Below the pieces are notes generated by a model that saw only the letters and a list, made by a program, of their open reading frames with translations, was not told the DNA's origin and searched no databases. A program made the position numbers and the translations under genes. A stretch of 64,000 nucleotides of DNA. Source: Prinsepia uniflora. Its lineage: Eukaryota; Streptophyta; Magnoliopsida; Rosales; Rosaceae. This document shows, piece by piece, positions 11,136-22,977 of this stretch (positions are counted from its first letter, which is position 1; each line of letters begins with the position of its first letter). The DNA lies in contig CM064876.1 in assembly GCA_032719365.1 (NCBI GenBank), positions 54,865,864-54,929,863 of the forward strand. Reading direction: 5' to 3'.

Positions 11136-12420
11136 GCTCAGGAAAAAAAAAAGTTGTGCTTTGAATGTTTGTGTATCAACCATGCCCGAGAATAATTTAC
11201 ATGTGCACAATAGTTCATGAATAACAATAAAATAAACATTCATCTAATCATTCCTTAAAACCAAATCATCAAGTTGAAATCCAAGTCTAAACCCAACATC
11301 ATTCCTTAGCCAAGGGATTTTCCTATTTTTATTTGATATATTAACCAAACAGCATCCATCTTTTGCGGGGTATCACCCATATCCAACCCACTAACCCCGT
11401 CAAGAGGTGGGACCTAATAATCCAACCTCGTCCGCGTCTCAATCTAGTATTTCAATAATTGAAATTTATATGAATTCATGAATTCATCAAACAAATGTGA
11501 AGAATAATTGAAGAAAAACTCTATTCATGTATATATTTTCTACATGTAATCAAAACTCCTTAACTTTCTCCATAAAATTTTCCATTCATATTTGTCACTA
11601 TAAATTATTAATATCCAACATACTATTTTAATCAAATCCTTAAATTTTTCCGGAATTAAAATTAAATTTAAAATATAAGCATATTATATCAAAAATTCAG
11701 AAATATACTCAAATGGTGTCCAATTGATTCAAACCTTATACCATTAAATTCAAAATTCCAAGACAAATAACTTTCATGTTGGTCGCACACCCAAAAGCCA
11801 CCATACTCGCCCTCATGTGCGGTCGTGGTCCTCTACGAGTGGCCTCCATGCGCCTGCGATACATACGCCTGCTACCACAGTTGCATGCGTACTCGCCATG
11901 TCATCCAACGATGTCTGTAACTTGGGTCGCCCGACCCGACAACCTGACCCGACTTGTAACCCCTTGTTTTATGACCAATTATTTTGTTCTTTACATCAAT
12001 TTAAATAGTTTCAAATGCATGAGCATCTCTATAACCTTAGAACTGATTAAATCACAGGAGAAATTAGAGAACCTTACCTTTAGGTTCGGCTATGGTTCCA
12101 CTATCCAACATGCAGCTTACTCATGTCCCAAACCGTGAAGGTTTGGCTCTTCATGATTTCCTGAACTCAAAGAGGATGATAATGAGCTCTGTTTCGAGCT
12201 TCAATGCTCCAAAATGGACATAACACCTCACAGTCACATTTTTTAAGTTTATTAGGTTTAGGTTTTGGGTTCTTCCCAGACCTCCCCTTATTCTTTCTTC
12301 TCTTCCTTCTTCCTTCGTTCTTCAACTCTCTCTTTTTCTCTTTATTTCTTGTTGATTCTTCCCTCTCTTCTCATTTTCCCTTTTCTTGTTTCCTAATTTG
12401 TCTCCTCTCCACCAACCTCC

Positions 12421-12422
<2 letters not shown>

Positions 12423-12454
<32 letters not shown>
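12423..12454. repeat. (AC)16 microsatellite
   Basis: An uninterrupted AC run in the 5' LTR of G. The same place in the 3' LTR (about 8335-8348) has only a short CACACACACAC tract, so it expanded or shrank after insertion. Confidence 0.97.
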
Positions 12455-12456
<2 letters not shown>

Positions 12457-12775
12457 ATATTTATAGCATGTATAAGTTAGTGGAAGAATGTGGGAGGGAA
12501 AAATGAAGACAATTCTAGAATGCTCTAGGTCCTCCATGAAATACCCTTATGTTCCAAATTACCAAAATGCCCTTAGTTATTTTTTACCCATAACAAATTT
12601 ATCTGAACTCCTTTTTCAAAATATTGTCTATCTACGTATCTAAGAGTTCAAGACCTATGTAATGGTCTTTGTAGAACGTCTAAACAATGTTAGAGTAAAA
12701 AAGCCAACCTTATAGAGTAAAATCGTCATTTTTTTTTCCTAATTTTACGTTTCCTGAATTTTTGGGTCGTTACAG

Positions 12776-13958
12776 CTACCATCACCTTGATTTTTCTTTT
12801 GTTTTCGGATCTTCGAAGGATAGGTACAATCCCATTAGGAACTAAAACAAAAGTCATATCCAAGTACATTTTTGGGTCATTTCCATAGGAGTTGCATTGT
12901 GTGCCAAATCTGCGCCCTTGTCCTTATCGTGGGCATACGTTGGGTACTTCCTGCAGTAAGGGTTGAAGCCGTGATAAGTGGAGTTGGTTGGTGGCCACAG
13001 GGCTATCTTGAGATTCTACGGCAAGCACAACCTGACATGTCGCTAGCGTGTCCTTTTCCTTGTCCTCATCCCTTGGATGAGTAGTGTTCTAGAATAGAAA
13101 AATGGGCACAGCAGTAGGTAGTGGATCATGTGCATCTTGAGTTTGAATTTGGGGTAGGATGCATCCACATATAGCAGGGAGCTTAGGCTTGCCTCGACGT
13201 CTGTTTCAACATTAACCTTCTTATTAGCTTCCTCTCATTCTTCTTGCATGTCAAATTCCAATCTATGAGTGCAAGGTAACAAATTAGGGTTAGGCACCGA
13301 GGAAAAATCATAATCATTGAAAAATAAGGAGGATATTTTAAGGTTAGAATTGAGGACGTCTCATTGCTCAACTGGAGCAGATTGTAGAGACAAAGTCATG
13401 TCATGGCATGAAGTTGAAAATAGGGAGTCCATGGCAAGCACTTGGCAGGTGTTGGTTGGACGTTTGCTTCATTATGAGGATTATTCACGACATCACTTGG
13501 TGGAGAGGGGGCCATGCCCACACTTTGGACTCATGTGCTATGTAAACTGCCCCATTTGATTGACATATCTCTCATCCAAGCAAGTATTCTATTCTCGGGC
13601 TTCATGAGTAGCAACAACCATAATTTGATTATAGGCCTTCATGCTTTGTATCATGGTCTGAAACGAAGGATGAAAGTCAGGAGATGGGAAATAGTTAGGA
13701 ACTTATTAAGAGGTGTTCGATGTGAAATTAGGCTGATTGGTCCACCTTCGATTGAATGGATTTGAGTTTTGGTATGGGTCATTCCAAGTAACTGTCTCCA
13801 TGTATCGATAATTCTGCGGTCCCATATCAATGTGTGAGGTGTTCATATATACAAAGAAAAATTGCATACTAAGTTAGTAGACAAACTAAATAAATCGACA
13901 AAGTTAATATACACATTTAAGTAAATCTGAACTGAATGGGCACTGTTGAGGGACAATG
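12776..13958 (-). pseudogene. Decayed Ty3 (Tat/Athila-like) gag region
   Basis: Read on the minus strand, about 13790 to 13725 encodes a stretch NDPYQNSNPFNRRWTNQPNF. That is the N/P/Y/W-rich motif (NPYxNxYNPGWRxHPNF type) found near the zinc finger of plant Tat/Athila Gag proteins. A stop follows, and the frame is broken throughout. A primer-binding site of the type this lineage uses lies at 13959-13975. The segment toward 12776 should hold later gag-pol sequence, but I recognise nothing firm there. Element G and probably element H are inserted in this remnant. Lineage assignment rests on one motif plus the primer site, so it is moderate only. Confidence 0.5.
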
Positions 13959-15800
13959 CCCTGGCAATGGTGCCAACAACTTGATAGAAGATTTATTGAA
14001 CGCAATTAAGATGAACAAGACTTCTACTAACTATAACTTTTCAAGTGTACAAAATCGAATATAGTAGTATAGTAACATGCAAAGGTAGATCCCTCGAGGA
14101 ATTGTTCAGCGATGATTTCCAATTAAGTTCAGATTCTTACATTAAAACAATAAGTATAAAGAGAGGTTTTGATGGTTTAATGTTTCACACAAGCAAAAAA
14201 ACATGAACAAGAATTAAAAAAACACGAATATAAAGATGTATAAAATTAACAATGTAAATGTGATGATCGATTGAATTAGTTAACTAAGGCGAATCAAGAC
14301 TTATTATCCACTCTAACCAATTATAGTTACTCATTAGATTTCCTTGACCTAATTACTATGCTTTCTCTGAATCAAGTGCTGATGTGAAAGTCTGGCTAAC
14401 GTTCACTCTACATAAGTTATTCTCTTTTACTTAGCATGTTCTAAATATGATGTGTACCTAGATCTATCGTTTAAGATAATGCATGAAGTGCTAAGATAAT
14501 TTAATGACACTACACTATCACTAGAAAAGTAATGTTTAATCCTAGATTGTCATGAATTTAGATTACAAATAGGATTCCCCCTCTTAACCTTGATGTTACA
14601 AATTGCAAATGATATTATGATCCGTTAAGCAATTACGTCTATAATTATATGCAAATAGGTTAGTAAGGCTTATAAGCATAAATTAAGTTCATGAAGCTTG
14701 GCAATCCAACAAATTCAGCATGCATAGGAATCACAATCAAAAGCCAGAAATCTAACTACTAACTAACATGGCTAGGGATTCAAGTAGTCTCAATCATGTG
14801 AAAGACTAGTTCTGCATAATTGAATTGAAAAACAACTTAATGTAAAATTGCATTTAAAATTATAATGAATTAAAGTAAGGGATAAGAAAGAACTGAGAAC
14901 TCTGAAATCACGATAGAGACAACAAGCCTGCTCCTCCTAAGCTCCGTGTTCAGTAGCACTTCTAAAATTACAATGAAAACCCCAAAAATAAAAAGTATAT
15001 AAAAGTGCTTTGTGTCTAGGACTAATTTATGGTGGAAGGTGCGTAAGATGTAAGGTGTGTTGATGGGTTCTTACAATGGCTTAAACCTCCATTTTTATAA
15101 GAGAAAATTAATCTTGAAATAATTAAAAGTTCACAATTTAAATCCTTAAAGGAAATGGTCTAGAATAAATATAAATTGAACTCCTAATGTAATATAGTTT
15201 CCTTGAGGAGAAAGGAAAGCAAAAACAATATTGATTTGGATAACTTTTCCACTAGGAATAAGGAAATCAGCTGCTAGAATAGTTCAGAAGCAGAATTTGA
15301 TGGCCAACCACCGAAAATAGGTGGTCAAAATCACAATCAAAGCTTGGTCAAAGGTGCGAAGGCTGTTAGGATGAGATATTGGGTGGTGTGCACCAAAATA
15401 GCCCTTAGAGCATCAGGATGCACGCATCGAATGGGAATGCTATTATCAGTGAGCCATTTCCGAACACACTGCTTTAGTTGAGCTATGAATTTTGTCTTCT
15501 TCTGCAGATGAATTTAGTAACGTCCTACCGAATTCCTGTCCTCTTTTTGGTGGCCTTTTTTGTTCAATCATAATTTTTTTAATATTACTCTTATTTAGAT
15601 GATTCATTCGCTCAGATTCTCATAATTTCAAGCTTTGTCTACTTTTGCACACTTCGAAAAAAATAGATTATTTTTTTCCTATTGATGGCACGAATTACTC
15701 AAATGACAATCACTCAAATGACTTGGAAGTAGGGCATTAGATGACATCAAAATGATGCATAAATAATGACTAAACACTTGTTGCAATACATATCGAACAT
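13959..15800 (-). mobile_element. 5' LTR and primer-binding site of the decayed Ty3 element
   Basis: On the minus strand 13975-13959 reads TGGCACCATTGCCAGGG, three changes from TGGCGCCGTTGCCGGGG, the usual Tat/Athila primer site. The LTR lies to the right (from about 13982, plus-strand view TGATAGAAG). It is AT-rich and non-coding. The far boundary is judged by character only, near GTTGCAATACATATCGAACA at about 15795. Confidence 0.5.
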
Positions 15801-15859
15801 CCAAGATTTGGGGAATTGAGTTATAGATTCTTTATATGATTAAGTATCCCAATAGGACT

Positions 15860-16177
15860 AGGGAAGAATAAGAAAATTAGAATGAGATTCGGGAGGAACC
15901 TAATTATTGATTAGCACTCGGAATGGCTGAGATTTCGAGTTCTAGATTCGTCGGGGTCAGTGGGTTGGTATGGGCGATGACCTTAGGAGGACAAATTCTA
16001 TTTGGTTTGTCTACTGGGGTAATACTTCTAACTTGATCAATGTACATTCCTTGCCTGATATGTTATCTAGTTTTGTGTGTAAAAGTGCTAAGGGAATTTC
16101 CAGTACATTGATTGAGCTGTTAGATGAGAGTAGAACTAGGCACGGTTGTCAAAGTGACTCCGAGAAGGGTCCTATCA
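15860..16177 (+). repeat. Degenerate 3' end of a large-family LTR
   Basis: TTAGATGAGAGTAGAACTAG, then GCACGGTTGTCAAAGTGACTC...AAGGGTCCTATCA, aligns with the end of the element at 10664-10723 (GTCAGACGGGAGCAGGACCG...ATGGGTCTTGTCA). Similarity fades leftwards, so the start is uncertain. Confidence 0.4.
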
Positions 16178-16470
16178 TACTAAATTTACCGGTACCATTG
16201 CTCTTAGTCTTATCTTTCTTCACAGACAAAAATCTTATGCTACTTCACAAGCAATAACATCATCGATAAGGATTGACATAATTACCCATAGGTATGGGTA
16301 CCCATGTGTATTGTTTAAAGAGTAAGAAGAATTTACCCATCATCTAATGGGTAAGGTGAGGGTTTACTCATGGGTATTCAATACCCATTAAATTAGAAGC
16401 ACATTATTATCCATCATTCAAATTATTTATGGATTTTCAATACCCATTCTTTCTTCTACTAAATTTATTT

Positions 16471-16487
16471 ACTATTATTATTATTAT

Positions 16488-16568
<81 letters not shown>

Positions 16569-16572
16569 TTAC

Positions 16573-16606
<34 letters not shown>

Positions 16607-16647
16607 TACTATTATTATTTACTATTATTATTATTATTATTATTTAC

Positions 16648-16681
<34 letters not shown>

Positions 16682-16690
16682 TATTAGGTA
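16471..16690. repeat. Imperfect (ATT)n microsatellite
   Basis: About 220 bp of ATT/TTA trinucleotides interrupted by ACT and AGT triplets at irregular intervals, suggesting an older long array accumulating point changes. Confidence 0.95.
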
Positions 16691-17540
16691 TTATTATAAT
16701 TATTATTTCTAATTTATTTATTTAATTAATTCTTAGTTATTCTGATTTGATAAAAAAATTAAACCACATAAATGTTATGAATTTATTTTAACATCCAAGT
16801 TTTTTTGCGCCCTTAACTCATTCATTAATCTCAAAATTATCTCAAACGTTTTTTAAATTATTGTAAAAAATTAACGTAAGCTATATAAATTTATAGGATT
16901 TCTCAACCATGGTCTTACATGTGGCCAACCATGTGTCCCTGGTTGCGATTCATCACTTAACACATGAGAATTAATTGTTTATATTCACAGTTTGATGTTA
17001 ATCAATATTTTCTAGGATGAAATACGTTTGATGATAAATTTTAACAAATGTGGATCACGAGATTTGATTTTTTATTTTTGAATATTTTTTTATTTTTATA
17101 AGTTTGTAAAATTAGTACAATAATCGTCAACTTGAATAAAATATTATAATTAGTATGAGTATCTCATTTTTTTTATATACAAAAATATTGAAAACGAGGG
17201 TTATGCAAATTAAACTAATATGATCAGAGGCTTGGGAAGATAATAACGCATTAGAAGTCAAAATTGGGTATTCCTTCTACGTATTTTTTAAACGTGTTTT
17301 CAATAATATCTCTTCTATACAAAAAAATTAAAAAAAAAAAGAGCAAAGAATAAAAAAAAAAGTAAAGAAAATTAAAATAAACATGTTCGAAAAATAAATT
17401 AAGAGAAAATTTTGAAAAAAAATTGAATAAACGTGTTAGAAATGTCAGGACTCGACCCTCCTCGGTTAGGACCCGACTCATTTAACACGATATTGTCCGC
17501 TTTGGGCCTTCTTACCCTTGCCCTCACGGTTTTGTTTTCG

Positions 17541-17619
17541 GGAGCTCACGGTGCAACTTCTCAGGGGGTCACCCATCATGAAATTGCACCAACCTCAACT
17601 CGCTTAACTTTGGAGTTCC
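17541..17619 (-). other. 5S rRNA-derived segment in Cassandra 3' LTR
   Basis: On the minus strand it reads GGAACTCCAAAGTTAAGCGA, then a GG-rich linker, then ATGATGGGTGACCCCCTGAG and AAGTTGCACCGTGAG. This follows the 3' half of plant 5S rRNA (TTAAGC; GATGGGTGACC; GGGAAGT). It is a retrotransposon LTR part, not a functional 5S gene. Confidence 0.88.
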
Positions 17620-17850
17620 AACCGAACCCAAAACCACTGAGCTCCCAAAAGTCATCGTTCCCTCTAGGGCACGGGTCTTACAATCCACCCCCTTAGGGCC
17701 CAGCGTCCTCGCTGGCAAACATTCTGGTCGGGGTCTGGCTCTGATACTATTCTGTTAGGACTCGACCCTACTCGGTCAGGACCCGACTCATATAGCACGA
17801 TATTGTCCGTTTAAGGTCTCCTTGCCTTTGTCCTCACGGTTTTGTTTTCT

Positions 17851-17929
17851 GGAGTTCACGGTGCAACTTCTTAGGGGGTCACCCATTATGGAATTGCACC
17901 AATCTCAACTCGATTAACTTTGGATTTCC
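17851..17929 (-). other. 5S rRNA-derived segment in Cassandra 5' LTR
   Basis: Second copy of the same block, with changes such as GGAAATCCAAAGTTAATCG and ATAATGGGTGACCCCCTAAG on the minus strand. Confidence 0.85.
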
Positions 17930-18995
17930 AATCGAACCCAAAGCCACTGAGCTCCCAAAAGGTCTCGTGCTAGATAGGTGTGTGCCTACACCTTTAAGGC
18001 ACATCACCATTCCCTTCCCAGACCATTCCCCTTCACAGGAATGTGGGATTGTTCACCGTTCCCTCCAGGACACGGGTCTTACAAGAAAACATTTTGAAAA
18101 CAAAAAAAAAGTTAAAAGCAAAAAAAAAATATTGGAAGCAAAAAAACAAAATGAAAAGCAAGAAAATAATTGAAAAGCAAAAAATAGGTTAACTTATCAT
18201 GGGTATTTATTACCCAATAGGTAGTGTATGGATAAACCTCCAAAAATTGAAGATGGGCATAAATGTGTAGGATGTCCATTAGTACCTATGTTAGGTAAAG
18301 GTCTACCCATGCCCTCTAAATTACCTATTATAAAATCCTTAATCATCGATGACTTCTCATCCCATAGTCATAATCTTTATTTCATCTCAATCTTTAATCA
18401 AATTTGATCTTATTTTGCACGGATATGGTAAAGAACCGTGTCTTAGGGAGAACGGTGAACAATCCCACATCGCTTGGGGAGCGAAATTGTAACGACCCAT
18501 CCCAAATTCCAGGATTAGATTAGTGACTAATCACGATTAGTGAGGCTAATCCGTGATTAGTTGGGGCGAAATCGGACGAACGATGCGAAATGACCGTTTT
18601 GCCCTTGGTGGTGGCAAAACGTTGACTTTTCAATCGGTCGGTCAAATGGACTTTGACCGATGACCGTGACGTAGTTCGTGACGTCATGAGTTCATAGACA
18701 GGTGGCACGTTCAATTCCGACGTTCGGGGAGGAAGTTATGACATTCGGAAGTTTAGGGGCATTTTGGTAATTTTGGTTAAATGGGGGTCAAATGTTGACT
18801 TTTTGACCGAGAGGTCCGATGGCCGAGGGCCAAAGACCGTTACGTAGATAAGGATGATACGAATCCGTAGACAGGCGGCACGTCGAATTTGGACGTTCGA
18901 CGGCGAAGTTACGGTTCACGGAAGTTCCCAGTTACTATTCACGATGGCACGTTTGACGAGACAAAAAGTGCAGTTTTGTCTCTAGTGGGCCCAGA

Positions 18996-21900
18996 TGTCA
19001 GGGCCCACCCCTAATCCCCCGGGATTAAGAGCTAAACCCCGCTCCCGTCTAACGTACGCATGACACGAGGGCTAAACAACCGCCTAACCTCCGTGTGACA
19101 CGTAAGTCGGACAAGGGAGTTCCAGACCAACCACCTCAACAACCTCAAACTTCCCAGAGTACGCAGAGCCTACTGTGGATTGGGCGTGTGATGTCTCCAT
19201 CTCTCTCAACCGACAGCCCCCGCCGCAACAACCTGGAGGGTATCGAAAACACGAAAAGACTGTGAGTGGACAAAATAAAGTTTAAATTCAAAACAGTTAT
19301 CAGAAAACACAAACAGTTATACCCTCCGTATTAAAAACCAATGCATGCATATCAATTACGTCATAAAACAATATACGAAAACCAAACACATTTTCCTTTT
19401 TCCAATCCCGGGCCTCAGCCCAAAATCACTGAAAACCATCAAATCCGGGCCACTGCCCAAAACATCATCATCAAAGCTAGTGAAACCCAAAACACATTTA
19501 AAGCCACGTTCTCATCCATCGAACCTGCTGGATCTATCCGAGTCTTTAAACTCCCGAGTCTTTAAACTCAATCCAGGCCTTAATCATATCCGAGTCTTTA
19601 AACTCCCGAGTCTTTAAACTCAAGGCCTACGGGGGAAAATCAATATATCCGAGTCTTTAAACTCCCGAGTCTTTAAACTCAATCCGGGTCTTTAAACCCA
19701 ATCCGGCCGGTCCCCCGTCACATATATCCGGGTCTTTAAACCCAATATCCAGATCCAGCAAATCCAATCCAAAACCATTTAAAATCATTTTCCATTTCCA
19801 TATCCAAATCCGAGTCCGAAACCACTGGTCTGATGCCCTTCCGGCATCCATAACCGTCATTCCGAATCCAGACCCAGAACTCATTTCCTTCTCATTTCCC
19901 GGTCCGAGTCCGCAACCATCATTCCGTAAGCTAGCATCCGGAATAACCATTCCGAACCCAAACCCGAAATCCACTTCAAGTCCCGAATCGAATCCCGAAT
20001 CGTCACCCGGAATTTCGATTCCGAAACCCGAGATCTCATTTCTGAAAACACCTTTGAACTGGGCCTCAGGCCCGAAAATACTTTTCAAAATCCCTTTTAC
20101 TTTCCTTGAAATCCAACCGTATTTCAGATCCCGAAATCAACCATTAAAACCAGGTTCAAATTACAATAGTTATCAAAACCTCGTAAAACGTGAAAACCGT
20201 CATTTTCCTCGAAAAACGTGCACAAACCACAAACCATCACAACTATAAATCAAATCATAGAAACTAATATAGAAATCATATAAAAACATATATGCATGCA
20301 TCAAGAGTTAGAAAGCAAAGTCCACTCACAGACCATTTCAGCGTCGCCTCGATACGCGCGCATTTACGCCGTCCCCGGCCATTCGCTATCCTCGGCTTTC
20401 CCGAACCTGTCCAAATTCCATAACGGAGTTACTAACTACTTCACGCTACTCATACTAAAGCCCCATAATTTTCCCGAACTTCTAAGCGTACCTTACCCGG
20501 GACCCCAGACCTTCGACCTCGCGGAACTAACCTCAAACGACGTCCGATTAATCCGAAACTAATTCCAATAGACTCATCACAACACCTAGACCAAAAACCA
20601 TGTTGACCATTTTCCCCAGAACTGCCGCACGCGCCTCCACGCGCCGCCCAAAGTGGCTGCGCGTGGGTCTCACGCGCCAGCTACAGTGTCACCCGCAACC
20701 TCGAGTGCACTGTGGTGAACCGGCCGCTGCAACTGGACCGGCGAGACCTGCTCTCCACCGTCCGGCCACCATTCTCCTCCCTCTCTGCACCATCCTCTTC
20801 GTCCAATCCTCCACAATCTATTCCCCTTACTCAGACGCCTCAACACAACCCCTATATCGTCGTCCCTAACTCGAAGGAAGACCCGATCAATCCCCTGTTC
20901 TTCATCCCGGCCAACCAGCCGTTCCCCCGTCACGGCAACCACCGTAGACGGCTTCTAGGACATCACTGAGTCTCACCCAACTCCCCAAAACTCTCGACTC
21001 GTCCTCTAAACTCACGACTCACGGTTTGAACTTAACGGAAAAACAGAGTAACTGAACGGGGGTGAGGGATTACCTGCTGTCGATCGCCGCCGTGCACACC
21101 GTCGCACTCCCTGGAGTCCACAGAGCCATTCTAGTCTTCTCTCAGCCTGAATTAAGCCAACACACGGCACAGCCACCACCTCTGTCCCGCAACTCTCTCT
21201 GTTTTCTCTGAAATTCAGACCTCACCACCAGCACTTATCCCCCACGATTTCACTCCCAAAACCCAATTACCAGCTATTCTTCTCCTCTCTATCACTCTCA
21301 CCATTCACCAAAACCTCACACCCTCACTGAATCGACCAAGAACCTCACCGCCTCACCTCTCTGTTTCTGTTCTTCCCAAAACCAAATGCACGGTTTAAAT
21401 CCACCCAAAATGTGCCCGTGTCTATTTTAGACAATCCTAGAACCCTCTGGTGGCCATCCACGTGTCACCATCCACTCCAGTCTCTCACCAAATGGCTCCA
21501 TCCCAGCCGTCCAACTGCCCTTCTCTCTGCACAATTCCCCAGGTGTAAAAGACCAAAATACCCTTCTGTTTAACTCAAAATTACGGTTTTGCCACTACCT
21601 TTCTAGACCCGTATCTCACACCTCGTAAGTCCGATGAATACGTGCCGCCTGTCATCGAACTCAGGACGACGAGATCTATCTAACCATTCTAGGTCAACAT
21701 CTCAAAACCCGATTATACAAAAAGTCAACTATTCCCCCTATTTTACCCAAATTACGGTTATGCCCCCAACCTTCCGAACATCACAACTTCCTCCTCGGAT
21801 GTCGGAATCAAGCCTGCCACCTGCCTATGGGTTCGTGACATCCTAAACTATGTCCTGGTCACCGGTCAAAGTCCACTTGACCACCCGAACTAAAAATCAA

Positions 21901-22034
21901 CTTTTTGCCCGAACTAGGGGCAAAATCGTCATTCTAAGCCAATGACCTTATCGAGACCAACTAACCACCGATTAGCCCTGCTAATCCCACCTTAATCACT
22001 CCACTAATCCCGGCTCTCGGGACGGGTTGTTACA
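18996..22034 (-). mobile_element. Solo LTR K with CCAGA target duplication
   Basis: In plus-strand view it begins TGTCAGGGCCCACCCC and ends CGGGACGGGTTGTTACA. CCAGA flanks it at 18991-18995 and 22035-22039. It is 3.04 kb, on the minus strand, inserted into LTR J about 500 bp from J's start. Landmarks: GTGAGTGGAC at about 19262, GCATGCAT near 19342, hairpin array 19525-19760, a second GCATGCAT near 20291, GTCCACTCAC at about 20320 and a CGCG block at 20628-20670. It belongs to the same subfamily as the TR-GAG LTRs (shared TTTAAAGACTC array). Confidence 0.95.
19525..19760 (-). repeat. GAGTTTAAAGACTC / GGGTTTAAAGACCC hairpin array in K
   Basis: About eight units, read on the minus strand as GAGTTTAAAGACTCGG or GGGTTTAAAGACCCGG. 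Stems are GAGT/ACTC or GGGT/ACCC around TTAAAG. The change at the second stem position (A to G) is always matched by the complementary change (T to C). Confidence 0.88.
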
Positions 22035-22684
22035 CCAGATATTTGTCCTGATGCCAATGGATGAGTGACAAGTGTCACCCATCCAATGGACACCATATTT
22101 CCTTCATGCACCGTGCAAACCAATCCATTTTCTCCATTTCAAACACACACCCAAAACCCACCCGATCTCACCATTTCTCTCATTCCCGTGCAACCCCAAA
22201 ACCCATCCATTTCGACCAGGACTGAGACCAGAGAGTGGGGAGGCGGCTGGATGCAGTGGCCGGCCCAGGGAGCGCCGCCGTGGACGGCGGTGGTGGCCAA
22301 CCCGCGAGGTAATCGGTTTTGCCCATTTTAATCCATTTTCGATTTCTAATTATTAGGGGCTTGTTTGGATGTTTGGGTTGAAGTAAATAGGTTCCTAGGA
22401 TTGTTTTAGGAAGGTTTGGATGAAGGGTGGACGTCGGGGAAGCCCTGGGAGGTTTCGGGAAAATTGAACCGTGAGGTTCAAAGTTGAACCGGTCGGATTT
22501 CGTAGGTTTTAGGTTGTTTAGTTAATTAGGATTGATAGGAAATGAAGAAATAGGAATTTAGGAGTTGGAATGGAAGCAAACGGACCGAAAATGAGGGAGA
22601 AGGAGACCTGGACCGGTTACGCTGGTCCAAGTTGCAAGAAAAACCGGACCGGCCGGCCCGGACCGGCTGTGCGAGGTTGACGGT

Positions 22685-22975
22685 GGTGACGTGGCATGAT
22701 GACGTGGCACCTGTCAGATTGTCAGGTGACGTGGACCACTCATCAGCTGACACGTGTCACATGTCAGTGCACAGTCAGCACTGACATGTCAGTGACGTGG
22801 CCCAATCAGGGGCTGACACGTGGCACTGACGTGGACAAGTGCCGTGATGACATGTGGCACCTGTCAGACTGCCACGTGGCACTCACAGCACAGTGACGTG
22901 GACCAATGGGAGCATGACACGTGGCACCTGTCAGATGACGTCATGCTGACGTCAGCGATGACGTCATCAGGTACT
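22685..22975. promoter_or_regulatory. Dense cluster of ACGT-core motifs in LTR J
   Basis: Within 290 bp there are many GACGTGGCA/TGACGTGG, CACGTGTCA and ACACGTGGCA words (G-box/ABRE-like), repeated ACATGTCAG and CTGTCAGA, and paired TGACGTCA sites at the end. Plant bZIP factors bind such cores, so a stress- or ABA-responsive enhancer role is plausible. This is inferred from motif density alone. LTR D carries the same kind of cluster at 54095-54385 on the opposite strand. Confidence 0.5.
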
Positions 22976-22977
22976 GT

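Larger units (their letters stand above)
7141..12775 (-). mobile_element. Element G: two-LTR non-autonomous element with GCTAC target duplication
   Basis: Minus-strand element flanked by GCTAC at 7136-7140 and 12776-12780. The left (3') LTR is 7141-8676, followed by a polypurine-like tract on the minus strand (from 8677). The right (5') LTR ends at 12775. The two LTRs are plainly the same sequence: compare 7230-8676 with 11325-12775, which share the TCATCAAA, CTACATGTA and 'aaccgtgaaggtttggctcttcatgat' blocks. The 3' LTR lacks the hairpin array that the 5' LTR keeps. Between them lie a 43-bp minisatellite and a plus-strand insertion (9133-10723). No gag or pol is recognisable, so it is non-autonomous or heavily deleted. 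The divergence between its LTRs makes it clearly older than the TR-GAG element. Confidence 0.82.
10724..12775 (-). repeat. 5' part of element G: remaining internal sequence and 5' LTR
   Basis: From about 10835 it carries a hairpin array, then from 11325 sequence parallel to the 3' LTR, including an expanded (AC)n tract, and ends GGGTCGTTACA. No primer-binding site could be located, so the inner LTR boundary is unknown. The TGTCAGG-type terminus with GTGAGTGGAC seems to have been lost. Confidence 0.65.
17443..18083 (-). mobile_element. Complete Cassandra TRIM element, AGAAA target duplication
   Basis: A 641-bp minus-strand element flanked by AGAAA at 17438-17442 and 18084-18088. The 3' LTR is 17443-17682 (240 bp) and the 5' LTR 17753-18083 (331 bp). 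The 3' LTR has lost about 90 bp between 'GCTCCCAAAAG' and 'CGTTCCCTC'. The 70-bp internal part has no ORF. It carries a primer-binding site (minus strand TAGTATCAGAGCCAGA, about 17733-17749) and a purine tract next to the 3' LTR (minus strand AAGGGGGTGGAT). Each LTR contains a 5S rRNA-derived block, the hallmark of Cassandra. Such elements encode no protein and are mobilised in trans. Confidence 0.93.
16258..18352. mobile_element. Possible non-autonomous DNA transposon with imperfect inverted ends
   Basis: The left end (TCATCGATAAGGATTGACATAATTACCC, with GTATGGGTACCC) and the inverted right end (TCATCGATGATTAAGGATTTTATAATAGG, with GCATGGGTAGACC) are similar. The interior is AT-rich and repeats TACCCAT/ATGGGTA words. 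It holds an (ATT)n tract and a Cassandra element. No target duplication was established. Confidence 0.3.

Noticed and set aside
15513..15540. Start of a large-family LTR (AGTAACGTCCTACCGAATTCC)
   Set aside because: Resembles TGTAACGACCCGTCCCGAAT but lies within probable Ty3 LTR sequence, and the following bases do not align.
17541..17619. A real 5S rRNA gene
   Set aside because: Only the 3' half matches, in both LTRs of a TRIM element with primer site and target duplication.
19657..20088. Minus-strand open frame of 143 codons rich in Gly/Asp/Phe in LTR K
   Set aside because: It is a translation of the TTTAAAGACTC array and GGATTCGG-type repeats; the repetitive protein reflects repeat DNA, not a gene.
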